The notes under the pieces: model-generated
Database searches by the model: none
What the model was told of the DNA's origin: nothing
The model's input: the letters and a program-made list of their open reading frames with translations, nothing else
Translations under genes and position numbers: made by a program
From: Aeromicrobium sp. Leaf350
GTDB taxonomy: Bacteria > Actinomycetota > Actinomycetes > Propionibacteriales > Nocardioidaceae
Reading direction: 5' to 3'
Assembly: GCF_916858655.1 (NCBI RefSeq)
Contig: NZ_CAKASL010000002.1
Coordinates: 1-64,000 of the forward strand
DNA length: 64,000 nt
Shown: piece after piece, positions 1 through 7,937 of the stretch
Layout: each line of letters begins with the position of its first letter
Numbering within the stretch: position 1 is the stretch's first letter

Positions 1-1515
1 GCGGGGCCGGTGGCGGTGCGGGTCACGACCTCGGCCGGCACCAGCGCCGTGGTGAGCACCTCGACCTTCACCTACACCGCCGTCGCGCCTGCGGTTCCCT
101 CGGTGCAGGACGTCAGCGGCACGATCGCCGCCGACACGACGTGGGGTCCTGACCGAGCGAAGGTCTACCGGGTCACGGGGGACGTCACCGTGGCTGCCGG
201 CGCGACGCTCACGCTGCTGCCCGGCACCGTGGTGAAGCTGGGATCGGGACGCACGATCGTCGTCGACGGCACCCTCGCCGCCCCAGGGACCGCTGCCTCA
301 CCCGTGGCGATCACCTCCGACCGTGATGACGGCGCGGCCGGCGACACCAACGGCGACGGCACCGCCACGGCAGCGGGAGCAGGTGACCATCTCGGTCTGA
401 GCGTGCGGTCGACCGGCGCCCTGGCGCTGCAGCACACGCGGGTGGCCTTCGCCGACACCGCGATCACCGCAACGGGCACCACGGGCGCCCTCCCGGTCCT
501 CGACCTCACGACGACGGCGATCTCCGGGTCGACACAGTGCATCCGAGCCGTCGGACCGGTCGACGGCTCGTTCTCGGGGTCGGTGAGGGACTGCCAGGTC
601 GGCATCTCGTCCGACTTCGCCTTCGACGCCCGCGGCGTCGACTGGGGCTCGACCAGCGGGCCCGCTCCGTACGGCACCGGCATCGCGGTCGAAGGTCTGA
701 GCGTGCGCGTGATCCCGTGGTCGGGGTACACGGCGCCGGCACGGCCCGCGCTCGCCGCTCCCCAGGCCACCCCGGCGGCCACGACGTGCGCCGACGTCGT
801 CTTCCTGGGAGCGCGGGGGTCGGGAGAGCTGCCGGACAGCCCGGACCCGACCGTGCCCCCGCTGTTCGACTCCGATGCCAGCGGATTCGGCCCCTACAAC
901 TACGTCGCCGCGACGAAGATCGCCGAGGAGCTGGCCGTCTCACGTCCGTCGACGACGGTGAGCTACCTCGCCGTGCAGTACCTGGCCCTGCGGGCCCCGT
1001 CGTACGACCCGCGCGTGGGCTACGAGGCCTACCTGGCGAGCGTCTACGACGGCGTCGACAAGCTGGGCCAGCTTTTCGCGACCGAGTCCGCTCGGTGCCC
1101 GGACTCCTCGTTCGTCCTGCTCGGGACCTCGCAAGGTGCGCTCGTCATCGACCTGGTGCTGGACTCGTTGACCCGGGTCGAGCAGCAGGACCGCATCGCC
1201 GGGGTGGTCCTGCTGGCGAACCCCGGACGCACGGTCGGCGCGCCCGGGACCCTGTGGGAGACCTCGGACCAGCCTGCCGGGCCCGGGGTGGCGGACGTCG
1301 ACGGCATCTGGCGGGACTTCTCGCCCGAGATCGACACCCCGCTCCCGTCGTGGGCGGCCTCGCGGACCATCTCCTTGTGTCACCAGGACGACGTCGTCTG
1401 CGCCTTCCGGCCGGGCGCCTCGGTCGACCCCCACTCGAGCTACACGCTCGCGGAGATGCACTCGCTCGCCCTCTGGCAGGCGAGCCGGATCGCCGCCGCG
1501 CTCCCTCCCGCCTGA
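1..1515 (+). CDS. Cutinase-family serine hydrolase with IPT/beta-helix-like N-terminal region, 5' end outside window
   Basis: The reading frame is open to the left edge, so the N-terminus is missing; 501 residues follow the first visible GTG at position 10. The first 20 or so residues resemble the end of an IPT/TIG Ig-like domain. Residues 35-245 contain repeated short beta-strand stretches and look like part of a right-handed beta-helix. From about residue 255 a cutinase domain follows, with the entry motif GARGSGE, the nucleophile motif GTSQG, an Asp in HQDDVVC and a His in PHSSY, which together give the family's Ser-Asp-His triad. It is probably a secreted esterase acting on cutin-like polyesters or lipids. 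Substrate is unknown. The fusion is unusual because cutinases are normally single-domain proteins of about 200 residues. Confidence 0.8.
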   Translation, partial: AGPVAVRVTTSAGTSAVVSTSTFTYTAVAPAVPSVQDVSGTIAADTTWGPDRAKVYRVTGDVTVAAGATLTLLPGTVVKLGSGRTIVVDGTLAAPGTAASPVAITSDRDDGAAGDTNGDGTATAAGAGDHLGLSVRSTGALALQHTRVAFADTAITATGTTGALPVLDLTTTAISGSTQCIRAVGPVDGSFSGSVRDCQVGISSDFAFDARGVDWGSTSGPAPYGTGIAVEGLSVRVIPWSGYTAPARPALAAPQATPAATTCADVVFLGARGSGELPDSPDPTVPPLFDSDASGFGPYNYVAATKIAEELAVSRPSTTVSYLAVQYLALRAPSYDPRVGYEAYLASVYDGVDKLGQLFATESARCPDSSFVLLGTSQGALVIDLVLDSLTRVEQQDRIAGVVLLANPGRTVGAPGTLWETSDQPAGPGVADVDGIWRDFSPEIDTPLPSWAASRTISLCHQDDVVCAFRPGASVDPHSSYTLAEMHSLALWQASRIAAALPPA

Positions 1516-1526
1516 CCTCCCCCGGA

Positions 1527-1630
1527 TTCCCACGAGACCGTCGAAAACTTCCTGGGTGAACCCAGAAATCCCGCATCGAGCACACGAAGCTTTGTGCGCT
1601 CGATGCGGGATTCGAGCGGTCTCGTGGGAA
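1527..1630. terminator. 104-bp compound palindrome between convergent genes
   Basis: Outer arms at 1527-1540 and 1617-1630 are perfect 14-bp inverted repeats (TTCCCACGAGACCG). Nested inside are a CTGGG-TGAA-CCCAG hairpin (1552-1565) and a 15-bp perfect stem at 1567-1581/1598-1612. It separates the cutinase gene and the convergent MMPL gene, so a bidirectional terminator is the simplest role. There is no long T run. The size and three-stem architecture would also fit a non-coding palindromic repeat element. Confidence 0.6.
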
Positions 1631-1642
1631 ACCGCGGGCGGG

Positions 1643-3931
1643 TCAGGCCTTGTGCTCGGGGGCGGCCTCGGCGTGCTCGGCGTCGACGGGATCGGCGGGG
1701 TGGGCCGGGTCGGCCACGTGGTTCGAGCCGTCGGTGCGCCACAGGTGGCTGGGCCACCACATCCAGCGTCCGACGTCGAGCGTCAGCGCCGTCACGAGCA
1801 CGGACCGCACGATGATCGTGTCGAGCAGGACGCCGAGGGCCACGACGAAGCCGAGCTGGGCGAGGAACACGATCGGCAGGGTGGCGAGCGCCGAGAACGT
1901 GCCGGCGAGCACCAGCCCGGCTGACGTGATGACGCCACCCGTGGCCGCGAGCCCGATCAGCGCCCCGCGGCGCGTGCCGACCTTGATCGACTCCTCCCGG
2001 ACCCGGGTCATGAGGAAGATGTTGTAGTCGATGCCCAGGGCCACGAGGAACACGAAGGCGAACAGCGGGAACGACGTGTCGGTGCCGGCGAAGTCGAGGA
2101 CGTGCTGGAACACCAGGGCGCTGATGCCGAGTGCGGCCCCGAAGGAGAGCACCACGGTGGCCAGCAGGATCAGCGGCGCCATGATCGAGCGCAGCAGGAC
2201 GCCCAGCACCAGCAGCACGACGACCAGGATCAGAGGGATGATCAGCCGGTTGTCGGCGGCCGAGGCCTCGCGGATGTCGAGGCTGATCGCCGAGATGCCC
2301 CCGACCTGCGCGTCGGCACCGTCGACGGCGTGCACCGCGTCGCGGGCCCGGTCGACCGTCTCGTAGGCGGCATCGGTGTCGGACGCCGAGGCGAGCGTGC
2401 GCTCGAAGTACACGACGTCGCCGTCGACGAGGCCGGAGGCGCTCTCCGGCGCACCCGCAGGAGCGGCGTCGGAGATCGGCTCGATCCCGTCGACGCCGTC
2501 GAGGGCCTCGGCGACCTCAGCCGCGTCGGCGGAGCTCGCCACGACCTGCAGGGGCGAGCCCTCGCCGGCCGGGAAGTGCTCGGCGATGACCTCGTCGGCG
2601 ACGATCGAGGGCTGCTCGGTCGTGAAGGTGTCGGCGTTCGCGAGCACCCCGGAGTTCAGCTGGAACATGCCGAAGCAGGCCAGGCCGAGCAGAGCCGAGG
2701 TGGTCACCCACACGGCACGGGGACGCTTGGCGACCTTCGTGCCGACCCGGCCCCACAGGCCGGAGCCCTCCTCCCGGGTGTCACCGAAGCGCGGGATGAA
2801 CGGCCAGAACACCCAGCGACCGAAGATCACGAGCAGGAGGGGCAGGACGATCAGCATCACGAGCAGCGCGACGACGATGCCGGCCGCCGTGACGGGCCCG
2901 AGGCCGGCGGTGGAGTTCATCTGCGCGAAGCTCAGGCAGAGCAGTCCGATCACGACGGTGAGGCCGCTCGCGACGATCGCGGGCGCCGCACGACGCAGGG
3001 CGTGGCTCATCGCGTCGAGGCGGTGCTCGAAGTTGCGCAGCTCCTCGCGGTAGCGGGCAACGAGCAGCAGGGCGTAGTCGATGCCGGCGCCCAGCACGAG
3101 CACCGCAAGGATGCCGGCGCTCTGGCCGTTCACCGTGAGGTCGGCGTACCGCGCCAGCAGGTACACGACCCCCTCGGCGGCGCCGACGCTCAGGACGCCG
3201 CAGAGCAACGGGATCAGCCACAGGAACGGACTGCGGTAGGTGAGCAGGAGCATCACGACGACCACGCCCAGGGCGGCCAGCAGCAGGATGCCGTCGATGC
3301 CGGCGAACGCCGTGGCCTGGTCGGCCCCGAAGGCCAGCGGCCCGCCCACGTAGCCCTCGAGGCCGCCGGTCGCGTGCGACTCGACGATCTCGCGCATCTC
3401 GTCGATCGCGTCGGGCAGCTCCTCGAAACCGGCGGTGTCGTCGATGCGGTAGGTCACGATGAGCTGGAGGGCCTTGCCGTCGTCGGACGTCAGGCGTTGC
3501 AGGAGGTCGTCGGAGATCCCGCTGGCGGGGGCGGTGGTGAGCGTCTGGAAGTCCGCCGGCGTGAGGTTGGCGAAGGCCGGCGAGACGATGTCGCCCACGA
3601 CGTTCTCGTCGAAGTCCTGCAGCTCGGCCTGGGCGTCGCGCACGGCCACGACGTCGTCGGCCGTGATGCCGCTGTCGCGCACGAACGCCACGATCGCGGG
3701 GGACTCGTCGTCGTTGGAGAACCCGGCGGTGCGCTCGATGACCTGCGTCGACTCGGCGTCGCCGGGCAGCCAGCTCGCGATGTCGTTGTCCTGGACGCCG
3801 CCCAGCTTGCCGGCGAGCGAGGCGAAGCTGCCGAGCACGGCGAACGCCAGGACGAGGCTCACCACGACGGCGATCCAGGTGCGGCGCCGCGAGGTCGTCG
3901 GGCTGTCGGAGGTGGTGGGGGAGCTGGTCAT
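1643..3931 (-). CDS. MMPL/RND-family transporter
   Basis: This 762-residue inner-membrane protein belongs to the RND superfamily MMPL branch, which moves lipids, drugs or other hydrophobic compounds using the proton gradient. It shows the family layout: TM1 at about residues 18-40, an extracytoplasmic loop to about 190, a bundle of five helices to about 350, then a second helix (near FGMFQLNSG), loop and helix bundle. The GAGIDYALLLVARYREE and ALGIDYNIFLMTRVREES segments are the two copies of the conserved TM4/TM10 motif. The start is the ATG preceded by AAGGA; a longer open frame continues upstream but only as antisense to folC. The tail is acidic and His/Glu-rich. Substrate is unknown; the gene stands alone. 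Confidence 0.92.
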   Translation of the reverse strand: MTSSPTTSDSPTTSRRRTWIAVVVSLVLAFAVLGSFASLAGKLGGVQDNDIASWLPGDAESTQVIERTAGFSNDDESPAIVAFVRDSGITADDVVAVRDAQAELQDFDENVVGDIVSPAFANLTPADFQTLTTAPASGISDDLLQRLTSDDGKALQLIVTYRIDDTAGFEELPDAIDEMREIVESHATGGLEGYVGGPLAFGADQATAFAGIDGILLLAALGVVVVMLLLTYRSPFLWLIPLLCGVLSVGAAEGVVYLLARYADLTVNGQSAGILAVLVLGAGIDYALLLVARYREELRNFEHRLDAMSHALRRAAPAIVASGLTVVIGLLCLSFAQMNSTAGLGPVTAAGIVVALLVMLIVLPLLLVIFGRWVFWPFIPRFGDTREEGSGLWGRVGTKVAKRPRAVWVTTSALLGLACFGMFQLNSGVLANADTFTTEQPSIVADEVIAEHFPAGEGSPLQVVASSADAAEVAEALDGVDGIEPISDAAPAGAPESASGLVDGDVVYFERTLASASDTDAAYETVDRARDAVHAVDGADAQVGGISAISLDIREASAADNRLIIPLILVVVLLVLGVLLRSIMAPLILLATVVLSFGAALGISALVFQHVLDFAGTDTSFPLFAFVFLVALGIDYNIFLMTRVREESIKVGTRRGALIGLAATGGVITSAGLVLAGTFSALATLPIVFLAQLGFVVALGVLLDTIIVRSVLVTALTLDVGRWMWWPSHLWRTDGSNHVADPAHPADPVDAEHAEAAPEHKA

Positions 3932-4078
3932 GGAGGATCCTTGTCGGCACGCTGCACGCCCACGGCGGTGCAGGTCGGAATCATCATGGCGGTCCGGACC
4001 GACCGTTGGCGATGGGTGTTTTCCCTGAGGCGTCCCTGAGGGCCGGACACCCTGGCCCCGGCTGCGATACTGAGGGCG
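3932..4078. promoter_or_regulatory. Divergent MMPL/folC regulatory region with 12-bp palindrome
   Basis: This 147-bp gap holds both promoters. A perfect palindrome, CGGTCCGGACCG, lies at 3990-4001 and is a reasonable operator candidate for the exporter. GATACT at 4066-4071 is a good -10 for folC, with CGGACA at 4044-4049 as a weak -35. No regulator gene is adjacent, so the controlling protein is unknown. Confidence 0.45.
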
Positions 4079-5437
4079 ATGAGACCTACTTTCGCCGAAG
4101 TCGAGTACGCCCTCCTCGGGCGCTGGCCCGAGACGCGCCTCGAGCCGTCCCTCGACCGCATCGCCGCGCTGTGCCGCCTGGTCGGCGACCCCCAGCAGTC
4201 CTACCGGATCGTCCACCTGACCGGCACCAACGGCAAGACCTCCACGAGCCGCATGATCGACGCGCTGCTGCAGGCGCTCGAGCTGCGCACGGGACGGTTC
4301 ACGAGCCCGCACCTGCAGTCGATGACCGAGCGCATCAGCCTCGACGGCGAGCCGTTGACGGAGGAGCAGTTCGTCGATGCCTTCTCCGACGTCGCCGCCT
4401 ACGCCCAGATCGTCGACGACTCCCAGCCGCACCCCCTGTCGTTCTTCGAGATGACGGTCGGCATGGCCTACGCGGCCTTCGCCGACGCGCCCGTCGACGT
4501 CGCGATCGTGGAGGTCGGCATGGGCGGGGCGTGGGACGCCACGAACGTCGCCGACGCCGACGTCGCGGTCGTGCTGCCGATCGCGGTCGACCACGCGTCG
4601 TACCTGGGCGACACACCCGAGGACATCGCGCAGGAGAAGGTCGGCATCATCAAGCCGGGCTCCCGAGTGGTCGTCGCCGAGCAGGAGGACGCGGTGCTCG
4701 ACATCATCGGGCACCGAGCGGCCGAGGTGGGTGCCACGCTCGTGCGTGAGGGCGTCGACTTCGGGGTCGCGGCCCGCCTCGCCGCCCTGGGCGGTCAGCA
4801 GATCGACCTGCAGGGCCTCTCAGGCCTGTACGAGGACATCTTCCTGCCGCTCCACGGCGCACACCAGGCCCGCAACGCCGCTGTGGCGCTCGCCGCCGTC
4901 GAGTCGCTGCTGGGTGCTCGCGAGCTCGACGCCGAGATCGTCCGCACGGCGTTCGCCTCGGTCACGTCGCCCGGCCGGCTCGAGGTCGTGCGCCGGAGCC
5001 CCACGGTGCTGCTCGACGCCGCGCACAACCCGCATGGGCTCGAGGCGGCGCTCGCGGCCGTCTCGGAGGAGTTCACCTTCAGCCCGTTGATCGGAGTCGC
5101 GGCCGTGATGGCCGAGAAGGACGTCGACGAGATCGTCCGCGTGCTCGACGGGGCGGTGGCCCACCTGGTCTGCACGCAGAACTCGTCGCCTCGCTGCCTC
5201 CCGGCCGCCGAGCTGGGCGAGATCGCGCGCGACGTCCTGGGTGACGACCGCGTCACGGTGCTGCCCCAGCTCGACGACGCGCTGGTGCGGGCGATGTCGC
5301 TCGCCGAGGCGCTCGAGGGCTTCGAGGACGCGATCGGCAGCGGTGGCGTGATCGTCACGGGCTCGGTCGTGACCGTCGGCGAGGCTCGCACCCTGCTGGG
5401 CCACACGCTCGACGGACCGGTGGACGGCGACCGATGA
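4079..5437 (+). CDS. folC: Folylpolyglutamate synthase / dihydrofolate synthase
   Basis: The 452-residue Mur-ligase-family enzyme adds glutamate to dihydropteroate or tetrahydrofolate with ATP, in the cytoplasm. The P-loop TGTNGKTST is at residues 48-56, followed by FTSPHLQSMTERI and EVGMGGAWDATN, both FolC signatures, and by LLDAAHNPHG in the C-terminal ligase domain. Length is normal. The ATG follows GAGGG closely and also a -10-like GATACT, so initiation could be leadered or leaderless. It overlaps the next gene by 4 bp (ATGA), the usual actinobacterial folC-DUF4233 pairing. The frequent next partner ndk is displaced 8.6 kb downstream. Confidence 0.96.
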   Translation: MRPTFAEVEYALLGRWPETRLEPSLDRIAALCRLVGDPQQSYRIVHLTGTNGKTSTSRMIDALLQALELRTGRFTSPHLQSMTERISLDGEPLTEEQFVDAFSDVAAYAQIVDDSQPHPLSFFEMTVGMAYAAFADAPVDVAIVEVGMGGAWDATNVADADVAVVLPIAVDHASYLGDTPEDIAQEKVGIIKPGSRVVVAEQEDAVLDIIGHRAAEVGATLVREGVDFGVAARLAALGGQQIDLQGLSGLYEDIFLPLHGAHQARNAAVALAAVESLLGARELDAEIVRTAFASVTSPGRLEVVRRSPTVLLDAAHNPHGLEAALAAVSEEFTFSPLIGVAAVMAEKDVDEIVRVLDGAVAHLVCTQNSSPRCLPAAELGEIARDVLGDDRVTVLPQLDDALVRAMSLAEALEGFEDAIGSGGVIVTGSVVTVGEARTLLGHTLDGPVDGDR

Positions 5438-5811
5438 GGGCCCGGCTGTGCGCCGCGATGCTGTGCTTCGAGGCGATCCTGCTGGGGTTGTCGGTGCCGG
5501 TCATGATCACGGTCGACGACGTCGACCGGTCGCTCGCGCTGTGGCTCGGGCTCGGCCTTTGCGTCGCGTGCCTGCTCGTCGCGGGCATGCTGCGCCGGCC
5601 CGGCGGGCTGGTGCTCGGTCACGCCCTGCAGGTCGCGGCGATCGCCCTGGGGTTCCTGACGCCCGCCATGTTCTTCGTCGGGGCGCTGTTCGCCGCTCTC
5701 TGGTTCGGCGCCTACTTCCTGGGCCGCACGATCGACGACGACCGCGCCCGCTGGACGGCCGAGGCCGAGCAGGACACTCCGGACGAGGGTCCGCTCGCCG
5801 GCGAGGTGTGA
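5434..5811 (+). CDS. DUF4233 membrane protein
   Basis: A 125-residue protein with about four hydrophobic segments (residues 5-25, 33-50, 60-78, 80-100) and a charged C-terminal tail. Sequence and position directly behind folC match the DUF4233 family of actinobacteria, whose function is unknown. The ATG overlaps the folC stop codon (ATGA), implying coupled translation and one transcript. The segment LRRPGGLVLGHALQVAAI resembles the conserved part of the family. Confidence 0.88.
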   Translation: MRARLCAAMLCFEAILLGLSVPVMITVDDVDRSLALWLGLGLCVACLLVAGMLRRPGGLVLGHALQVAAIALGFLTPAMFFVGALFAALWFGAYFLGRTIDDDRARWTAEAEQDTPDEGPLAGEV

Positions 5812-5894
5812 CCCGCGGGGCCAACCTGCCGTTACCGTCCGCTGCATCAGGTTCTCGGGGATCGCCCTGAGACCGTGGCGCCAGGAGATCAACG

Positions 5895-6104
5895 ATGAAC
5901 TCCAGCTCTCGCGTCGTACGCAGCTACGCCTTCCAGTGGTTCGTCCTCGCCGTCCTCGCGCTCGCCTTCATCGGTGCGCGGTTGGCGATCGGGATCGACG
6001 ACGCCATGAACTGGTCCCTCTGCGGTCAGCTGTTGCTCTTCACGACACTGGCCTGCTTGCTCGGCGTGATCTACCGACGCCCGCTCCCCGACGATCGCTC
6101 CTGA
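5895..6104 (+). CDS. Small two-helix membrane protein, function unknown
   Basis: A 69-residue protein starting at an ATG with AGGAG seven bases upstream. Two hydrophobic stretches (about residues 12-32 and 40-60) are joined by a short polar loop, and the C-terminus is basic then acidic. It was not recognised as a family. TACCGT near 5833 could be its promoter -10. The next small membrane gene lies 15 bp downstream and they probably share a transcript. Confidence 0.7.
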   Translation: MNSSSRVVRSYAFQWFVLAVLALAFIGARLAIGIDDAMNWSLCGQLLLFTTLACLLGVIYRRPLPDDRS

Positions 6105-6119
6105 GCACGAGGAGGGCCC

Positions 6120-6341
6120 ATGCACTACCCGACCCGCAGCTGGACCACGGTCCCGGGGATCATCGTCCACTGGATCGAGATGACGATCCTGACCTACGCC
6201 TACGTCTACGTGCGACACCTCGTCGGTGTCGACGACCGACCCGACTGGGAGCAGGCGGGCTCGATCGTGCTCCTCGGCACCCTCGTTCTGTTCCTCGTCT
6301 GGAACTACGGTCGCCCGAGCACTGGGAGCTCGCGCCGTTGA
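6120..6341 (+). CDS. Small membrane protein, function unknown
   Basis: A 73-residue protein with a strong Shine-Dalgarno (GAGGAGGG) five bases before the ATG. One hydrophobic segment near residues 12-32 and another near 46-62 suggest two membrane helices. No family was recognised. It lies 15 bp after another small membrane protein and 78 bp before a phosphoesterase, in a stretch that interrupts the folC-DUF4233-ndk neighbourhood. Confidence 0.68.
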   Translation: MHYPTRSWTTVPGIIVHWIEMTILTYAYVYVRHLVGVDDRPDWEQAGSIVLLGTLVLFLVWNYGRPSTGSSRR

Positions 6342-6406
6342 CCCGCGGGCGACGAGCTCGGCCCTGACGGGTTCGGGACAAATACCGAATTCGTGCCTCG
6401 CGGGTC

Positions 6407-6422
6407 TAGTGTCGACGGCATG
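6407..6422 (+). promoter_or_regulatory. Leaderless promoter of phosphoesterase gene
   Basis: TAGTGT at 6407-6412 is a TANNNT -10 box seven bases before the ATG at 6420, with no Shine-Dalgarno between. This supports a leaderless transcript and the ATG over the in-frame GTG at 6393. Confidence 0.5.
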
Positions 6423-7034
6423 GTCCGGGTCCTGGCCGTCGCCGACGAGGTGGCACCCCGTGTGGACGACGTCGGGGTGCGGTCCCTGCGACCCGACCTG
6501 GTGCTCGCGGCGGGGGACCTGCCGTGGGACTACCTGGAGTTCCTCTCGTCCTGCCTCGACGTCCCGGTCGTGTTCGTGCCGGGCAACCACGACCCGGCGG
6601 TCGCCGGTCGCACCGCGTGGGGCGGCGACCCGATCGACGGGGTGCGTCCGCACGGAGGCGTCAACGCGGACGGACGCGTCGTCGAGGCGGCCGGTCTGCG
6701 CATCGCGGGGCTGGGTGGGAGCGTCCGGTACAACCGAGGGCCCAACCAGTACACGCAGCGCGAGTACGCACGCCGTGCGCGACGGCTCACGCGTCGGGCC
6801 CGCCGGTCGGGCCCCGTCGACGTCCTGCTGACGCATGCCCCGCCCCGTGGGCTCGGCGACGAGGACGACCCGACCCACGTGGGGGTCGACGCGATGCACG
6901 GCCTGCTGTCGACCCTCGAGCCGCGCTGGCACGTGCACGGGCACATCCACCCGTACGGCTTTCCCCGGCCCGACCGCCACGTCGGGCCGACGACCATCAC
7001 CAACGTGGTGCCCTGGCGACTCCTGGAGGTGTGA
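6420..7034 (+). CDS. Metallophosphoesterase
   Basis: The 204-residue protein has the calcineurin-like metal-binding motifs GD (32-33), GNHD (55-58), THAPP and GHIHPYG in the expected order. The first motif, usually DxH, is here ADEV near residues 8-11, as in a subgroup of bacterial phosphoesterases. It is probably a cytoplasmic phosphodiesterase or phosphatase with unknown substrate. The gene ends one base before the ParB/Srx-like gene, so the two are very likely co-transcribed. An alternative GTG start at 6393 would precede the apparent -10 box. Confidence 0.85.
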   Translation: MVRVLAVADEVAPRVDDVGVRSLRPDLVLAAGDLPWDYLEFLSSCLDVPVVFVPGNHDPAVAGRTAWGGDPIDGVRPHGGVNADGRVVEAAGLRIAGLGGSVRYNRGPNQYTQREYARRARRLTRRARRSGPVDVLLTHAPPRGLGDEDDPTHVGVDAMHGLLSTLEPRWHVHGHIHPYGFPRPDRHVGPTTITNVVPWRLLEV

Positions 7035-7035
7035 G

Positions 7036-7899
7036 ATGCCCCGTGAGAGCGGATCCCCGCGCGTCGACGCGGAGAGCGACTTCCTGCGAGCGCGCCGGCA
7101 TCAGGTGCTCTCGGGCCTCGCGGCCCGCCTGCGGGGCGAGACCGAGGACGTCGTGCAGTCGATGTCGTTCGACGAGGTGGTCGCGGCGCTGGGGCGTCGC
7201 GGCGAGCACTACGTCGGCACCAAGGTCATCCCACTCGACGCGATCGTGGGCTCGGTCGACAAGGTCAAGGACTTCGACCGCCGGTTCCGGCCCACGTCGA
7301 CCCGCAGCCGGGAGCGGTGGGAACGACTCGCCCGCGCGAGCCGCAAGGGCGAGGAGATCCCGCCGATCGACGTCTACCAGGTCGGCGACTACTACTTCGT
7401 GCAGGACGGGCACCACCGCGTCTCGGTCGCGCGCAGCCTGGGCGTGAACCTCATCGAGGCGCGGGTCACGGCCGTCGACACGCTGCTGACCCCGGTGGGC
7501 GTCGGGGCCCGCGACGAGCTGGAGCTCAAGCACTGGCGTCGCCTGATGCTGGAGCGCGTGCCGTTCACGGGGGAGGCCCGCGCTGCCGTGGCCGTCGACC
7601 ACCCGGTGCAGTACGGCGAGATCGCCGAGAACGTGGAGGCCTGGGCGGCCCGGCAGATGCACGCCGAGGGCGCCTACATGGACAAGGCCACGATGGCGCG
7701 CCGGTGGTACGAGGAGGAGTTCTGCCCCGTCGTCGAGCTCATCGAGGAGGCCGGCGTGCGCGGCGCCCACGAGCGGCCCGCCGAGGCGTACCTCCGCGTC
7801 GCGTGCGAGCGGTACACGCTGATCCGCGACCACGAGTGGAGCACCGAGATCATGGCCCAGGTCAGCAAGGGCAAGAAGGCCCGCAAGCCCAAGCCCTGA
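7036..7899 (+). CDS. ParB/Srx-fold domain protein
   Basis: The 287-residue protein carries, near residues 115-145, DGHHRVSVARSLG, the ParB/sulfiredoxin-fold nucleotide-binding motif (often GxxR with a His pair). Before it, LDAIVGSVDKVKDFDRRFRP and IPPIDVYQVGDYYFV are typical of ParB-like domains. There is no central HTH of the chromosome-partitioning kind, and the C-terminal half is helical and ends in a Lys/Pro tail. Function is unknown, perhaps CTP- or ATP-dependent. ATG was chosen because it follows the phosphoesterase stop by one base with GGAGGTG upstream. Confidence 0.72.
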   Translation: MPRESGSPRVDAESDFLRARRHQVLSGLAARLRGETEDVVQSMSFDEVVAALGRRGEHYVGTKVIPLDAIVGSVDKVKDFDRRFRPTSTRSRERWERLARASRKGEEIPPIDVYQVGDYYFVQDGHHRVSVARSLGVNLIEARVTAVDTLLTPVGVGARDELELKHWRRLMLERVPFTGEARAAVAVDHPVQYGEIAENVEAWAARQMHAEGAYMDKATMARRWYEEEFCPVVELIEEAGVRGAHERPAEAYLRVACERYTLIRDHEWSTEIMAQVSKGKKARKPKP

Positions 7900-7900
7900 G

Positions 7901-7937
7901 CGTCAACACCTGACCGAGACGGGGTCAGGCGTTGACG
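7901..7937. terminator. Hairpin between convergent ParB-like and msiK genes
   Basis: CGTCAAC-a-CCTGACC at 7901-7915 pairs with GGTCAGG-c-GTTGACG at 7923-7937, a 15-bp stem with one mismatch and a 7-base loop. It begins just after one stop codon and overlaps the stop of the opposite gene. There is no T run, so it is probably a bidirectional intrinsic-type terminator or barrier. Confidence 0.6.

Noticed and set aside
2102-4039. Long open frame on the plus strand across the MMPL gene
   Set aside because: Its composition (Arg/Gly/Glu/His-rich, no domains) is that of a GC-rich shadow of the real gene on the other strand.
3932-4714. N-terminal extension of the MMPL frame by about 260 residues
   Set aside because: The extension is antisense to folC, has no membrane protein character, and a good Shine-Dalgarno and TM1 occur at the ATG at 3931.
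6393-6419. GTG at 6393 as start of the phosphoesterase
   Set aside because: It precedes the apparent -10 box and gives no conserved sequence; the ATG at 6420 fits better.
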